The notes below the pieces were generated by a model, which saw nothing but the letters and a program-made list of their open reading frames with translations, was not told where the DNA came from and ran no database searches. A DNA stretch of 64,000 nucleotides from an uncultured Kordiimonas sp. (GTDB lineage: Bacteria; Pseudomonadota; Alphaproteobacteria; Sphingomonadales; Kordiimonadaceae). Of this stretch, positions 1 through 9,129 are shown in pieces. The DNA is taken from positions 930,001 to 994,000 of the forward strand of contig CANMRM010000001.1 in the NCBI GenBank assembly GCA_947500295.1, read 5' to 3'. Numbering within the stretch: the stretch's first letter is position 1; every line of letters begins with the position of its first letter. The translations under genes were made by a program, and so were the position numbers.

Positions 1-244
1 CGCCAAGATTTGGTCGCACACCACCATGTTCGATCAAAAATCGCCGGTACCTCTCCAATTTACTAAGAAATTCCAGCGCCACATCTTCTTTGGCTTCGGC
101 AAAGAGGATGAAATTATTGCTTTCCACCCGCCGCCAATCTGCCATCGCAGGCGCCGAGGTAGCCGTTAACCCCATTGCTAGAATCACCAGGCCCATCAGT
201 CTCGGGGTTAAAAAACTCAGTGCATTGTGGAAACCGCTAACCAC
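1..244 (-). CDS. N-terminal part of a secreted protein, possibly TPR-type (partial)
   Basis: Only the first about 80 codons lie in the window; the gene runs off the left edge. From a GTG at 244 (or an ATG at 196 in the same frame) the product has a hydrophobic stretch ending in SAPAMA, which looks like a signal peptide cleaved before Asp-Trp. A segment follows reading WRRVESNNFILFAEA and then a helix rich in Leu, Glu and Arg. That opening, W..V.S.NF followed by a LERYRRFL helix, resembles secreted alphaproteobacterial TPR proteins; this is inference from a short piece. It starts 1 base beyond the stop of the upstream S9 peptidase gene, so it is probably the third gene of that minus-strand operon. 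The longer GTG start gives the signal peptide a basic residue, so I prefer it, but neither start has a strong ribosome-binding site. Confidence 0.5.
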   Translation of the reverse strand, partial: MVSGFHNALSFLTPRLMGLVILAMGLTATSAPAMADWRRVESNNFILFAEAKEDVALEFLSKLERYRRFLIEHGGVRPNLG

Positions 245-245
245 C

Positions 246-2210
246 TCACTGTCCAATATGTTTGGCCAGAAATGCTTCAGCTGCCTTCAGATGGGTAAGT
301 CGCGCCTGAGCCGTCACCATGTGGTGAGTGCCTTTTTCGATCTTCACAAATGTGCTTTCCTTACCGAGTTTTTTCAGACGTTTGTGCATGTCACGAGTCA
401 TTTTCCAGGGTACACGCGCGTCATCTGCTGCGGCCAACAGCAGCACAGGCGCGGAAACATCTTCTGCCCGATGATACGGGGAGATGTCTTTGTCGCTAGC
501 GCCCTTCAGGCCCATGCGTTTTGTCCAGCTTCGTCCACCCACGGTGTGACGATTGTCACCGGATTTCAGGCGAGGCAGGTCTGTGACGCCATTGAGCGAA
601 ATGGCGCACTTGTATAATCCCTGCTCCTTAATGACACCCATAAGTGCTGCATAGCCACCGTATGAAGACCCGACAATGCATATTCGGTTTGGATCAGAGT
701 ACCCACTTTTTATCAGCCAGTTGGTGGCATCGGTGACGTCATCCTGCATCAGGCCGCCCCACTGCATATTACCGGCGGCTCGAAAGGCTGGACCATAGCC
801 TCCAGAGCCCCGAAAGTTGGGTTTCAAAACCAGGTATCCCCGGCTGGCATAAAACTGGGCTTCGTAGTCCCACTCGGCTGTATCCCGAACGCCGTATGGC
901 CCGCCATGCGGCAAAACGATGGTTGGCAGGTTTTCAAGTGGCTTACCGTTTGGCACAATCAGATATCCGGGAATTTTGGTACTATCCCCGACCGGTATAG
1001 AAACGGGTTTGGCGTCGGCCATAAGGTCAGGTTCGATCTGTGGGTGGATACGGGCCACAAACATCAGATTTCCGTTTGGCCTGTCGTAAATGTAGTAGTC
1101 GCCTGCGTTCGTGGCAGTTTCCACCAGGATCAGATACCAGTCTTTTGACTTAACATGGTTCAATATGGAGATGACAGAATCCGGAACGGCTTTTTCAAGT
1201 GACCTTTGAATCTTCCGCCGATCCGCATTCATATATTGAATTCTCGTAAAGTCGTCAGTGTAGACTACTCCTTCGATGCGACCCGTATCGGCATCTTCGA
1301 ACGCATAGTCCATGTCATGTCTGTCGTGGAGGAATATGGTGTCGATTACTTTGCCTGTGCGCACATTCAATTCGAACAGACCCTCGGTGCCCTGGTCGCT
1401 GGGGCCGCTGACGTAAATGACATCTTGTGAATTGCTAAACCCTTCGACAGAAAATCGTTTGGACCAATCCATGTTTTCAAGATCAATCCAACGCCCATCG
1501 GCATTCTTCAGGATGGTGATCCATTCATTGTTCTTGTATCCGTTGCCAAGTCGCACCTCGGATTGATTGTCGGTGTACCAGTTCTGAATGCCGGTGCGTT
1601 CGCCTTTCCTTGATGCCCGCCGACCGGAACGTACGTTTACTTGGTAGACTTCGGCCTTTGCATTCAGATCAAAGTCAAGTTCCATCAGCACATGGTCAGG
1701 ATCGTTCGGTAGCATGTCAACGATGCGTTCATGTTGGGAGACAAAGCGATCTTTCTTTTTCCTTGGCTTGCCAAGCCATTTGAATTCCTGTGTTTCCAGG
1801 TCGAGTGAAAACCATCTTGTTTCGCTGGTTTGCGTTCGGAAAACCACCCGCCTGAGGGACATCCCACTTCGAAATAAAATGACGTTGTCATTCGCCCATC
1901 GAAAGCTTTGGAAGTTAGATTTTTTGGGCGGCGGAATGCGCATGGCACCGGATCCGTCGATGCTCTGGATCAATACTTCCCGTTGGCCATCCACTTCGAT
2001 AAAATAGGCGAGCTTTTCTCCATTGGGCGAAATGCGAGCATGGGTGAAGCTAGGCAATGCCGCAAACGCTTCAACAGGAATATCTGATGGCAAAGACAAT
2101 TTATCTTCGGCCTGCAAAGGCATGTAGGCAATTCCGCCCAATAGGGCCGCGCCGAAAAAAGAACTGGCACGCTTAGCGAGCGAGCCGAAAAAAGCGGATT
2201 TCACGTGCAC
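246..2210 (-). CDS. Secreted S9-family (prolyl oligopeptidase-type) peptidase, second of a tandem pair
   Basis: The 654-residue product has an N-terminal hydrophobic segment (about residues 15-33) consistent with export. A beta-propeller-like region follows, and then a C-terminal alpha/beta-hydrolase domain (about 400-654). The serine nucleophile sits in GSSYGGYAAL near residue 516. The acid is in the AAADDARVP stretch near 596-597 and the catalytic histidine in GTHHMV near 629. HGGPYGVRDTAEWDYE and NFRGSGGYG are typical of dipeptidyl/acylaminoacyl peptidases of clan SC. The likely role is cleaving short peptides in the periplasm. The GTG start overlaps the stop of the upstream paralogue by one base (TAGTG), suggesting translational coupling. 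The exact substrate (acyl-peptide, dipeptidyl or oligopeptide) cannot be read from sequence. Confidence 0.9.
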   Translation of the reverse strand: MHVKSAFFGSLAKRASSFFGAALLGGIAYMPLQAEDKLSLPSDIPVEAFAALPSFTHARISPNGEKLAYFIEVDGQREVLIQSIDGSGAMRIPPPKKSNFQSFRWANDNVILFRSGMSLRRVVFRTQTSETRWFSLDLETQEFKWLGKPRKKKDRFVSQHERIVDMLPNDPDHVLMELDFDLNAKAEVYQVNVRSGRRASRKGERTGIQNWYTDNQSEVRLGNGYKNNEWITILKNADGRWIDLENMDWSKRFSVEGFSNSQDVIYVSGPSDQGTEGLFELNVRTGKVIDTIFLHDRHDMDYAFEDADTGRIEGVVYTDDFTRIQYMNADRRKIQRSLEKAVPDSVISILNHVKSKDWYLILVETATNAGDYYIYDRPNGNLMFVARIHPQIEPDLMADAKPVSIPVGDSTKIPGYLIVPNGKPLENLPTIVLPHGGPYGVRDTAEWDYEAQFYASRGYLVLKPNFRGSGGYGPAFRAAGNMQWGGLMQDDVTDATNWLIKSGYSDPNRICIVGSSYGGYAALMGVIKEQGLYKCAISLNGVTDLPRLKSGDNRHTVGGRSWTKRMGLKGASDKDISPYHRAEDVSAPVLLLAAADDARVPWKMTRDMHKRLKKLGKESTFVKIEKGTHHMVTAQARLTHLKAAEAFLAKHIGQ

Positions 2211-4183
2211 TAGCCCCCAATGTGCTTGGCAAGGAAAGCTTCCATCGCTTTCAGTTTCGAAAGGCGTGAAGCTGCAGTATCCATGCCGTGGCCACCATCT
2301 TCGATTTCCACATACTCAGCACCTGGGTTCCCGTCTTTCAGGCGGTCGTAGAAATTCCTGCTGTCCACTATGCGCAACCTGGTATCGTCTTTGGACGCCA
2401 TCACGAGCGCCGGACGTGTGATTTTCTTGACCTGATGGAAGGGCGAAACATCCTCAAGATCACTGTCCTCCAACCCGATGCGCGTGAGCCAGTTCCGGCT
2501 GCCCCAGAAGGTTGAATCGGCACTTTTAAGCCTTGGCAGGTTGACAGCGCCGTTCACCGAAACGCCGCACTGGTACAGGTCAGGGTTCTGGATCAGTCCC
2601 ATCATTGCCGCGTATCCCCCGTATGAAGCGCCAGCGATACAGATCCGCTCGGGGTCAAATGTGCCATCGGCAATCATTTGTGCGGTGGCATCCTCAACAT
2701 CGCGTTGCATCAGCCCTCCCCATTGCTGAAAACCGGCCTGTTCAAACTTGTTGCCGTACCCGGATGAACCCCTGAAATTGGGGCGGAGAACCGCATAGCC
2801 ACGGGATGCCAGAAATTGTGTCCAATAGTCCCAACTGGAATCGTCCCGGGTACCCCATGGTCCGCCATGGACCAGAACCACAGCAGGCAGATTGGACGGG
2901 TCGCTGCCGACTGGCAACGTCAGATACGCCGGAATTTCGGTTCCATCTTTTGCCGCAACAGTAATGCGCTTGGTTGGCGCCATCATGTCGGCTGGCAGGC
3001 CAGGCCGGCTGGCTGCAACCTGTATCAGTTTCTTTGCTTTCCGGTCGTACTGGAAATAGGCACCCGGCTCGGTGTCGTTGTAACCCAACAGAAGGTAACG
3101 GCCATTGGCGTGGTCAAAGTCCACAATATCCAGTTCATATCCCGGCAGAGCTTTGCGCATGGCCCGCATCAAACCGGCACGGCGCCTGTCGAGGTAATGA
3201 AACTTCAGGAAGTCTTCCGTAAAGCCAACACCGACGACTTTACGCCCGCTTCGGTCATAGCGGACATAGTCAATATCTACGTCGGGATGCGAATACACCT
3301 CATCAATAATTTGCCCCGTGGGGATATGAAGCCGGTAAACACCTGTTTTGCCACTATCGGATGTTGCCGAGACAAGCATATGCTCGCCGTCGCCATCAAA
3401 TCCAAAAATGGGGTATTTGTTGTACCAATCCTGATTGGTTACCTGAATCCATCCGCCATCGGCGTTTTTCCAGTAGGCCGTATTCTCCTGGCGCCAGACG
3501 CCCCAGCCAAATCGAGGTTCGCCGCTGGCGTCTGTTTTCCACTGCTGAACGCCGCGAAATCCATCTTCCAACTCCTTGAAGCGGCCATTGCGAATATCGA
3601 TTTTCCGGATTTCGTCCTGATTGTTGAAGTCACCGTCGACGGCGAGCAAAATGTGGTTTGGTTCCTCTGGCAACATGTCAATAATATCGGTCTGCCACAT
3701 CGGCACGTCTTCTTTGGCGTTACGCCCACCCGCACTGTTTTTCTTCTTGCTGGCGCGCACGATCCATTCAAAATCCGATCCGTCGGCATTTACCGCGGCT
3801 AGGCGGCTTTCGGTATTTCTGAAATTGACATATTCCGCGCGGGTGAGTGCCAGTTCGTACATAACCAGCAGCCGCTCCGGATTGGCCCAGCGGAAAGAAA
3901 ATATGTCGGCTTCGCCAATCGGGGGCTGGATGTATCTGTCACTGCCATCCAGGTTTTGCACAACCATAACCTTGCGGCCTTCGATGCTGGACATGAATGC
4001 CACTTTGTTGCCGTCGGGAGACTGCGAGAGCTGGCTTACTTGGGGTAAGGCCGCAAAGGTCTCCGCCGGAATGTCAGAAGGTTTGGCGTATCCCTGCGCA
4101 AGCGCATTGCCACCAGCTAAAACGACAAAGATTAAAAGAAACAGTGAAAAAACGAACGAAATCCGCCCAACCAGCCTGTGCAT
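2210..4183 (-). CDS. Secreted S9-family (prolyl oligopeptidase-type) peptidase, first of a tandem pair
   Basis: This 657-residue protein is a clear paralogue of the gene downstream. Both share the start of the mature part (KPSDIPAETFAALP here, LPSDIPVEAFAALP there), the HGGPWGTRDDSSWDYW motif, the nucleophile motif GASYGGYAAM, the acid region ASKDDTRLR, the histidine in GGHGMDT, and the C-terminus AMEAFLAKHIG. A signal peptide is evident: MHRLVGR, a hydrophobic core, then ALAQ. The protein is probably a periplasmic serine exopeptidase or oligopeptidase. It is the first gene of a minus-strand operon diverging from sdhCDAB. Its codon use matches its neighbours, so the pair looks like a local duplication rather than recent transfer. 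Confidence 0.9.
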   Translation of the reverse strand: MHRLVGRISFVFSLFLLIFVVLAGGNALAQGYAKPSDIPAETFAALPQVSQLSQSPDGNKVAFMSSIEGRKVMVVQNLDGSDRYIQPPIGEADIFSFRWANPERLLVMYELALTRAEYVNFRNTESRLAAVNADGSDFEWIVRASKKKNSAGGRNAKEDVPMWQTDIIDMLPEEPNHILLAVDGDFNNQDEIRKIDIRNGRFKELEDGFRGVQQWKTDASGEPRFGWGVWRQENTAYWKNADGGWIQVTNQDWYNKYPIFGFDGDGEHMLVSATSDSGKTGVYRLHIPTGQIIDEVYSHPDVDIDYVRYDRSGRKVVGVGFTEDFLKFHYLDRRRAGLMRAMRKALPGYELDIVDFDHANGRYLLLGYNDTEPGAYFQYDRKAKKLIQVAASRPGLPADMMAPTKRITVAAKDGTEIPAYLTLPVGSDPSNLPAVVLVHGGPWGTRDDSSWDYWTQFLASRGYAVLRPNFRGSSGYGNKFEQAGFQQWGGLMQRDVEDATAQMIADGTFDPERICIAGASYGGYAAMMGLIQNPDLYQCGVSVNGAVNLPRLKSADSTFWGSRNWLTRIGLEDSDLEDVSPFHQVKKITRPALVMASKDDTRLRIVDSRNFYDRLKDGNPGAEYVEIEDGGHGMDTAASRLSKLKAMEAFLAKHIGG

Positions 4184-4383
4184 GGTGTGCCCCCAGATTG
4201 TTTAATTGCCCCGGATATTTTCATAGCGACGCTCCTGTGTTCCTGCAACACAAAAAATAAACCAAAGCTGAGGCTGGAAGCAGAAGCCATTCAGGAGCAG
4301 GCTTGATGAAAATAATGTGGTGTTTAATTGCCGCATCTGTGCATTCCGGGCTTGCGGTTTTGGGGCAAGGCGGGCTAAACCTG

Positions 4384-4411
4384 TTGCCGATTAGGACCGC
4401 GGGGCTATTCT
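4384..4411 (+). promoter_or_regulatory. Possible sigma70 promoter of sdhCDAB
   Basis: TTGCCG at 4384-4389 and TATTCT at 4406-4411 are separated by 16 bases and would start transcription about 37 bases before the sdhC ATG. It lies in the 271-bp divergent region between the S9 peptidase operon and sdhC. The boxes are imperfect and were found by eye. No regulator site was recognised. Confidence 0.35.
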
Positions 4412-4454
4412 GCCGCTGCGGTGGGCCAAAACTAACTCTGTCAGGGGACTGAAT

Positions 4455-4850
4455 ATGGCACAGGCGAACCGCCCGCTTTCTCCCCACCTGCAGGTCTATC
4501 GTTGGGGTGCGCATATGGCAGTGTCCATATTGCACCGCGCAACCGGATCGGCGCTCGCTGTTGGCGCTGTTCTACTGACCTGGTGGCTGGTGGCACTTGC
4601 AACAGGACACGACTATTTCGCGACCGTCCAAGGTTACGCGGGCTCGCTCATTGGGCGGCTGGTATTGTTCGGTATAACCTTTGCGCTGATGCAGCATCTT
4701 GCATCAGGTGTTCGGCACCTGCTGATGGATATGGGCCGTCTTTATGATCTGCCAGTCAATACCCTGTCTGCCAGGATGACATTTGTCTTTTCGATACTGG
4801 CGACGCTTGGCATCTGGTATGCTGCCTACAAAGTGATGGGGGTGCTCTAG
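4455..4850 (+). CDS. sdhC: Succinate dehydrogenase cytochrome b556 subunit
   Basis: This is a 131-residue membrane anchor of complex II (succinate:ubiquinone oxidoreductase). The N-terminus RPLSPHLQVYRW and the SILHRATG motif are signatures of the SdhC family, and three hydrophobic helices follow. The axial haem ligand is expected to be His81 in the QHLASGVRHLLMDMG segment. The segment just before it carries the quinone-proximal residues of the family. GGGGA lies about 7 bases before the ATG. The gene starts a tight operon: sdhD begins 1 base after its stop. Length and order are standard for alphaproteobacteria. Confidence 0.97.
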   Translation: MAQANRPLSPHLQVYRWGAHMAVSILHRATGSALAVGAVLLTWWLVALATGHDYFATVQGYAGSLIGRLVLFGITFALMQHLASGVRHLLMDMGRLYDLPVNTLSARMTFVFSILATLGIWYAAYKVMGVL

Positions 4851-4851
4851 C

Positions 4852-5235
4852 ATGGCTGACATGAAAACACCTCTCGCCAAGGTACGCGGCCTGGGGTCTG
4901 CCAAAGATGGTACCCATCATTGGCTCTCGCACCGGGTCACGGCAATCGCCAACATTCCGCTTGTGGTCTTCTTTGTGGTTTCATTTGTCGGCAATGCCGG
5001 CAAGGGCCATGCCGAGTGGGTGGCCTGGCTCAAACAGCCGATTGTATCCGTGCTGATGATCCTCTTTATCGCCAACATGGTCTATCATATGCGTCTTGGC
5101 CTGCAGGTTCTCATTGAGGATTATGTGCATGATCACGGCACGAAGTTCGCCAGTATGATCGCTTTGACCTTTGCCTGCGTATTGATTGCAGCACTCAGTA
5201 TTTTTTCCATCCTTCGTATTGCGTTTGGGGGATAA
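4852..5235 (+). CDS. sdhD: Succinate dehydrogenase hydrophobic membrane anchor
   Basis: This 127-residue protein completes the membrane part of complex II. It opens with a soluble KTPLAKVRGLGSAKDGTHHW segment, typical of alphaproteobacterial SdhD, and then has three hydrophobic helices. The HMRLGLQVLIEDYVHD motif is the family signature near the haem/quinone site. It is nearly contiguous with sdhC and followed 3 bases later by sdhA. No anomaly was seen. Confidence 0.96.
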   Translation: MADMKTPLAKVRGLGSAKDGTHHWLSHRVTAIANIPLVVFFVVSFVGNAGKGHAEWVAWLKQPIVSVLMILFIANMVYHMRLGLQVLIEDYVHDHGTKFASMIALTFACVLIAALSIFSILRIAFGG

Positions 5236-5238
5236 GTT

Positions 5239-7026
5239 ATGACCAACGCCTATCCCGTTACCCTGCATACCTATGACGCCATTGTCGTCGGTGCCGGCGG
5301 CTCAGGCCTCCGGGCAACCATGGGTCTTGCAGAAGCTGGCCTCAAAACGGCCTGTATCACAAAAGTATTCCCGACCCGGTCCCACACTGTTGCGGCCCAG
5401 GGCGGTATTGCCGCCAGCCTCGGCAACATGGGCAAGGACACCTGGCAGTGGCACATGTATGACACCGTCAAAGGCTCTGACTGGCTCGGTGACCAGGACG
5501 CCATTGAATATATGGTGCGCGAAGCACCCGCTGCCGTCTATGAGCTGGAGCACTATGGCGTGCCGTTTTCCCGAACGGAAGAAGGCAAGATTTACCAGCG
5601 TGCCTTTGGTGGCATGACCACCGAGTTTGGTGAAGGCCCCGCAGCCCAGCGAACCTGTGCGGCTGCAGACCGCACGGGCCATGCCATGCTGCATGCGCTT
5701 TATCAGCAGTCACTGAAGTATGACAGCGACTTCTATATCGAATATTTCGCCATCGATCTGATCATGGAAAACGGCGAGTGCCGCGGTGTGATCGCGATGA
5801 ACATGGAAGACGGGTCCATCCATGCGTTCCGGGCGCAAGCTGTTGTGCTCGCCACGGGTGGTTATGGCCGGGCCTACTTCTCGGCAACAAGCGCCCATAC
5901 CTGCACCGGTGATGGTGGCGGCATGGTACTGCGTGCGGGCCTCAGCCTGCAGGACCTTGAGTTTGTCCAGTTCCACCCCACCGGTATTTATGGTGCAGGC
6001 GTGCTGATTACTGAGGGTGCCCGCGGTGAAGGCGGCATTCTGATCAACTCTGAAGGCGAGCGTTTCATGGAACGCTATGCGCCAAGCGCTAAAGACCTCG
6101 CGTCCCGCGACGTAGTGTCCCGCTCGATCTCGAACGAGATCCGGGAAGGACGGGGTGTTGGGCCGGACAAAGATCATATGTATCTGCATCTGGATCATCT
6201 GGACCCTGCCATCCTTGCAGAGCGTCTGCCGGGTATTTCGGAAAGCGCGAAGGTTTTTGCTGGCGTGGACGTCACCAAAGAGCCGATCCCGATCCTGCCG
6301 ACAGTGCACTATAATATGGGCGGTATTCCGACCAATTATCATGGCGAGGTAATCAATCCGACCAAGGATGACCCGGACCACGTCGTGCCTGGCCTGTTTG
6401 CGATTGGCGAAGCGGCCTGCGTGTCGGTGCACGGCGCCAACCGTCTTGGCTCCAACTCTCTGATCGACCTTGTGGTATTTGGCCGCGCGGTTGGTAAGCG
6501 TGTGCCTGAGCTGGTGACAGCCGGTGCCTCACAAAAACCGCTGCCTGCCGGCTATGAAGAGATGGCTCTTGGTCGTCTCGACAAGGCCCGCTATGCGCAC
6601 GGTGATACAACAACGGCAGAACTGCGTCTCAGCATGCAGCGCAATATGCAAACCAACTGTGCCGTGTTCCGTACCAACGAGGTTCTGGAGGAAGGCGTCA
6701 AGAAGATCGACGAGATCGCCGCAGGCCTGTCGGACATCAAGACGACGGACCGCTCCCTTGTCTGGAACAGCGACCTTATCGAAACGCTTGAGCTCGATAA
6801 TCTGATGGGTCAGGCGGTCTTGACCATGCACAGCGCCAACGCCCGCAAGGAAAGCCGCGGTGCGCACATGCACGAGGATTACCCGGATCGTGACGATGAA
6901 AACTGGATGAAGCACACGGTGTGCTGGTTTGACGGCAAGGACGTCACACTTGGAGACCGGCCTGTGCACGACTACACATTCAGTGAAGAAGTCGAATACA
7001 TCAAACCCAAAGCGCGTGTATATTAA
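5239..7026 (+). CDS. sdhA: Succinate dehydrogenase flavoprotein subunit
   Basis: This 595-residue catalytic subunit oxidises succinate to fumarate. The FAD-binding GAGGSGLRA motif is near residue 18. The covalent FAD histidine is His49 in [17 protein letters not shown]. The substrate-site motifs [21 protein letters not shown] and [10 protein letters not shown] are present, as is [16 protein letters not shown] near the C-terminal third. The C-terminus (IKPKARVY) is the usual one. It is full length, within the operon sdhCDAB, 16 bases before sdhB. Confidence 0.98.
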   Translation: MTNAYPVTLHTYDAIVVGAGGSGLRATMGLAEAGLKTACITKVFPTRSHTVAAQGGIAASLGNMGKDTWQWHMYDTVKGSDWLGDQDAIEYMVREAPAAVYELEHYGVPFSRTEEGKIYQRAFGGMTTEFGEGPAAQRTCAAADRTGHAMLHALYQQSLKYDSDFYIEYFAIDLIMENGECRGVIAMNMEDGSIHAFRAQAVVLATGGYGRAYFSATSAHTCTGDGGGMVLRAGLSLQDLEFVQFHPTGIYGAGVLITEGARGEGGILINSEGERFMERYAPSAKDLASRDVVSRSISNEIREGRGVGPDKDHMYLHLDHLDPAILAERLPGISESAKVFAGVDVTKEPIPILPTVHYNMGGIPTNYHGEVINPTKDDPDHVVPGLFAIGEAACVSVHGANRLGSNSLIDLVVFGRAVGKRVPELVTAGASQKPLPAGYEEMALGRLDKARYAHGDTTTAELRLSMQRNMQTNCAVFRTNEVLEEGVKKIDEIAAGLSDIKTTDRSLVWNSDLIETLELDNLMGQAVLTMHSANARKESRGAHMHEDYPDRDDENWMKHTVCWFDGKDVTLGDRPVHDYTFSEEVEYIKPKARVY

Positions 7027-7042
7027 GGGAAGGAATTGAGAC

Positions 7043-7819
7043 ATGGCTGAATTTACGCTTCCCAAGAACTCGAAGATCGGCAAAGGCAAAACGGTCAAGG
7101 CTGACGGGGCATCCAACACCCGGGATTTCCACGTCTATCGCTGGAACCCGGATGATGGTGAAAACCCGCGCATGGACACATTTGAAGTGGACATGGACAG
7201 CTGCGGCCCGATGGTTCTGGACGCGCTGATCAAGATCAAAAACGAGATGGACAGCTCGGTGACCTTCCGGCGGTCCTGCCGCGAAGGTGTGTGCGGGTCC
7301 TGCGCCATGAATATCAATGGCAAAAATGGCCTGGCCTGCACCACGGCCATTGATGACGCCAAAGGCGATGTAGCGATTACGCCGCTGCCGCACCAGGAAG
7401 TGATCAAGGATCTGGTGCCGGACCTGTCGAACTTTTATGCGCAGTATGCATCCATCAAACCCTGGATGCAGACACAAAGCACGACGCCGGAAAAAGAGCG
7501 CCTGCAAAGCCGCGAAGACCGCGAAAAGCTTGATGGCCTTTACGAATGTATCCTGTGCGCTTGCTGTTCGACCTCCTGCCCGAGCTATTGGTGGAATGAG
7601 GACAAGTATCTGGGGCCTGCTATCTTGTTGCAGTCTTATCGTTGGCTCATTGACAGCCGCGATGAGGCGACCGGCGACCGGCTTGATGATCTTGAGGACC
7701 CGTTCCGCCTGTACCGCTGTCATACCATCATGAACTGCGCCAACGCCTGCCCGAAAGGGTTGAACCCTGCCAAGGCGATTGCGGAGATCAAGAAAATGAT
7801 GGTCGAACGGCAGGGTTAG
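7043..7819 (+). CDS. sdhB: Succinate dehydrogenase iron-sulfur subunit
   Basis: This 258-residue electron-transfer subunit links SdhA to the membrane quinone site. An N-terminal ferredoxin domain carries the [2Fe-2S] cysteines in [13 protein letters not shown] and a later Cys in GLACTT. The C-terminal domain has the [16 protein letters not shown] and [17 protein letters not shown] clusters for the [4Fe-4S] and [3Fe-4S] centres. GGAAGGA lies upstream of the ATG. It is the last gene of the operon, and an 80-bp gap separates it from the next gene. Confidence 0.98.
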   Translation: MAEFTLPKNSKIGKGKTVKADGASNTRDFHVYRWNPDDGENPRMDTFEVDMDSCGPMVLDALIKIKNEMDSSVTFRRSCREGVCGSCAMNINGKNGLACTTAIDDAKGDVAITPLPHQEVIKDLVPDLSNFYAQYASIKPWMQTQSTTPEKERLQSREDREKLDGLYECILCACCSTSCPSYWWNEDKYLGPAILLQSYRWLIDSRDEATGDRLDDLEDPFRLYRCHTIMNCANACPKGLNPAKAIAEIKKMMVERQG

Positions 7820-7898
7820 TGGTTTCTTAATGGCACTGGTGTAACCAGTTCACAGGATTTTGCGCGGCGGGGGGTCTGGCTAGAGGCTGGATTTCGTC

Positions 7899-8597
7899 AT
7901 GAAACGAAGGTGCACTGTTTTCTCCCTTGTATGGCTGCTTGCTTTGGTCAGCAACACTACGAGCGCTGACGAGCCTGTGCCTGTTGCCAACCTCGAGAAC
8001 AGTGCCTTCAAAGACGTTTGGCATGCTGTGGTGGAGGAGGCCGGGATTGACGCTGATTTTGTCACGATGTCCCGTGCGGCCCGGCGTGAAGCGATGGTGC
8101 AGGGAACTCTCGCGATGGACTGTTGCTCCATTCCCGCTTGGAGAGACAGGCCAGCGGAACAGGTTGTGCAGCTATACACAGACCCTGTATTTTACGCGAC
8201 CGAGCACCTTGTTTTTCACAAAGACAAGCTAGCAGCATTTGCAGAGCCAATAGACCTTTCAACACTAAAGGTGGCGGTGGTTAAGGGTTTCAAGCACCGG
8301 AATCAAAGTTCTTTTGGCGAAATTCTTTTTGCGCCAACCATGACCGAAACCTATGATCTTGTAGCCTCCGGCAAGGCAGATGTTACGTTTGCCAACAGTC
8401 AGGAATTCTGGCGTCGACAACGGCTGAGGGATCGCCCGCTCGTTCTCGGGCCGGTGCATGAACAGATGTTATTGCGCGCGCGCGTGCATAAAAACTGGAA
8501 CCACTTGTTGCCGCGGATCAATGGCTCCATTCGCCGACTAAGGGAGTCGGGCAGGCTTGACCTCCTGATGGCCCAACGCATTCGCAACCTTCACTAG
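7899..8597 (+). CDS. Periplasmic solute-binding-like protein (SBP family 3-type)
   Basis: This 232-residue protein has a signal peptide (Lys/Arg-rich start, hydrophobic core, TTSADEP cleavage region). The rest resembles extracellular solute-binding domain family 3: an early lobe with AMDCCSIPAWRDRPAEQV and YTDPVFYATEHLVFHK, then LSTLKVAVVKGF, and a later lobe with ETYDLVASGKADVTFANSQEFW. No transporter genes adjoin it, so it may be an orphan sensor-type binding protein rather than part of an ABC importer. The ligand is unknown. It stands alone between sdhB and a terminator-like hairpin. Confidence 0.6.
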   Translation: MKRRCTVFSLVWLLALVSNTTSADEPVPVANLENSAFKDVWHAVVEEAGIDADFVTMSRAARREAMVQGTLAMDCCSIPAWRDRPAEQVVQLYTDPVFYATEHLVFHKDKLAAFAEPIDLSTLKVAVVKGFKHRNQSSFGEILFAPTMTETYDLVASGKADVTFANSQEFWRRQRLRDRPLVLGPVHEQMLLRARVHKNWNHLLPRINGSIRRLRESGRLDLLMAQRIRNLH

Positions 8598-8604
8598 CCA
8601 CGCC

Positions 8605-8637
8605 AAAGGCAGCAGCCTGGTTGCCTCGCCTTTTTTT
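8605..8637 (+). terminator. Rho-independent terminator after the solute-binding-like gene
   Basis: AAAGGC at 8605-8610 pairs with GCCTTT at 8628-8633, and a T-run (8631-8637) closes it. An inner AGGCA/TGCCT pairing is an alternative stem. It lies 8 bases after the stop of the preceding gene. Confidence 0.6.
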
Positions 8638-8674
8638 GCCGCTATGTTGAAAAGAAGCACAGCGGGAGAAGACT

Positions 8675-9112
8675 ATGTCAGAGCAAGTGAATATATCAGG
8701 GCGGTGCCTGTGCGGTGCCGTCAGTTTTACGGCGCAGTCGGATGGGCCGCATCTGGGGGCCTGTCACTGCAGCATGTGTCGCAAATGGACGGGTGGTCCA
8801 TTCCTGGAGGTGGAATGCGGCACCAGTGTTCGGTTCGAAGGTGAGGAAAATATCAACGTTTACTCATCGTCCGATTGGGGCGAGCGCGGCTTTTGCAGCA
8901 AGTGTGGTTCCAGCCTTTTCTACCGTATAAAAGAAAATGGCAGTACAGGCATTGCCGCCGGATTGATCGACGACATGAGCGGTTTTTCGATGATTGCCCA
9001 GGTCTGCGTTGATGACAAGCCGCCCTACTACAGCTTTGCGGAGAAAACCCGTGAACTGACTTGCGCCGAAATGTTTGCCTTGTTTGAAGCCAGCAGGCCT
9101 GACGACGCTTGA
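8675..9112 (+). CDS. GFA (CENP-V) family zinc protein, copy 1
   Basis: This 145-residue protein is of the glutathione-dependent formaldehyde-activating (GFA) family. Zinc-binding cysteines appear in CLCGAV, CHCSMC and CSKCGSSLFY, the order expected for the Mss4-like fold. Family members bind structural zinc, and a few act on S-hydroxymethylglutathione or related thiol adducts; the true substrate here is unknown. The protein is very similar to the one at 13980-14396 (same EGEENI, SSS, ERGFC and AGLID/AGLVD stretches), so the two are duplicates. The stop is followed closely by the acetyltransferase gene, which suggests co-transcription. Confidence 0.9.
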   Translation: MSEQVNISGRCLCGAVSFTAQSDGPHLGACHCSMCRKWTGGPFLEVECGTSVRFEGEENINVYSSSDWGERGFCSKCGSSLFYRIKENGSTGIAAGLIDDMSGFSMIAQVCVDDKPPYYSFAEKTRELTCAEMFALFEASRPDDA

Positions 9113-9129
9113 TGCACAGAGGTTTCCTC

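Noticed and set aside
2816-3802. 328-codon plus-strand open frame
   Set aside because: It is antisense to the first S9 peptidase and shows no recognisable domain.
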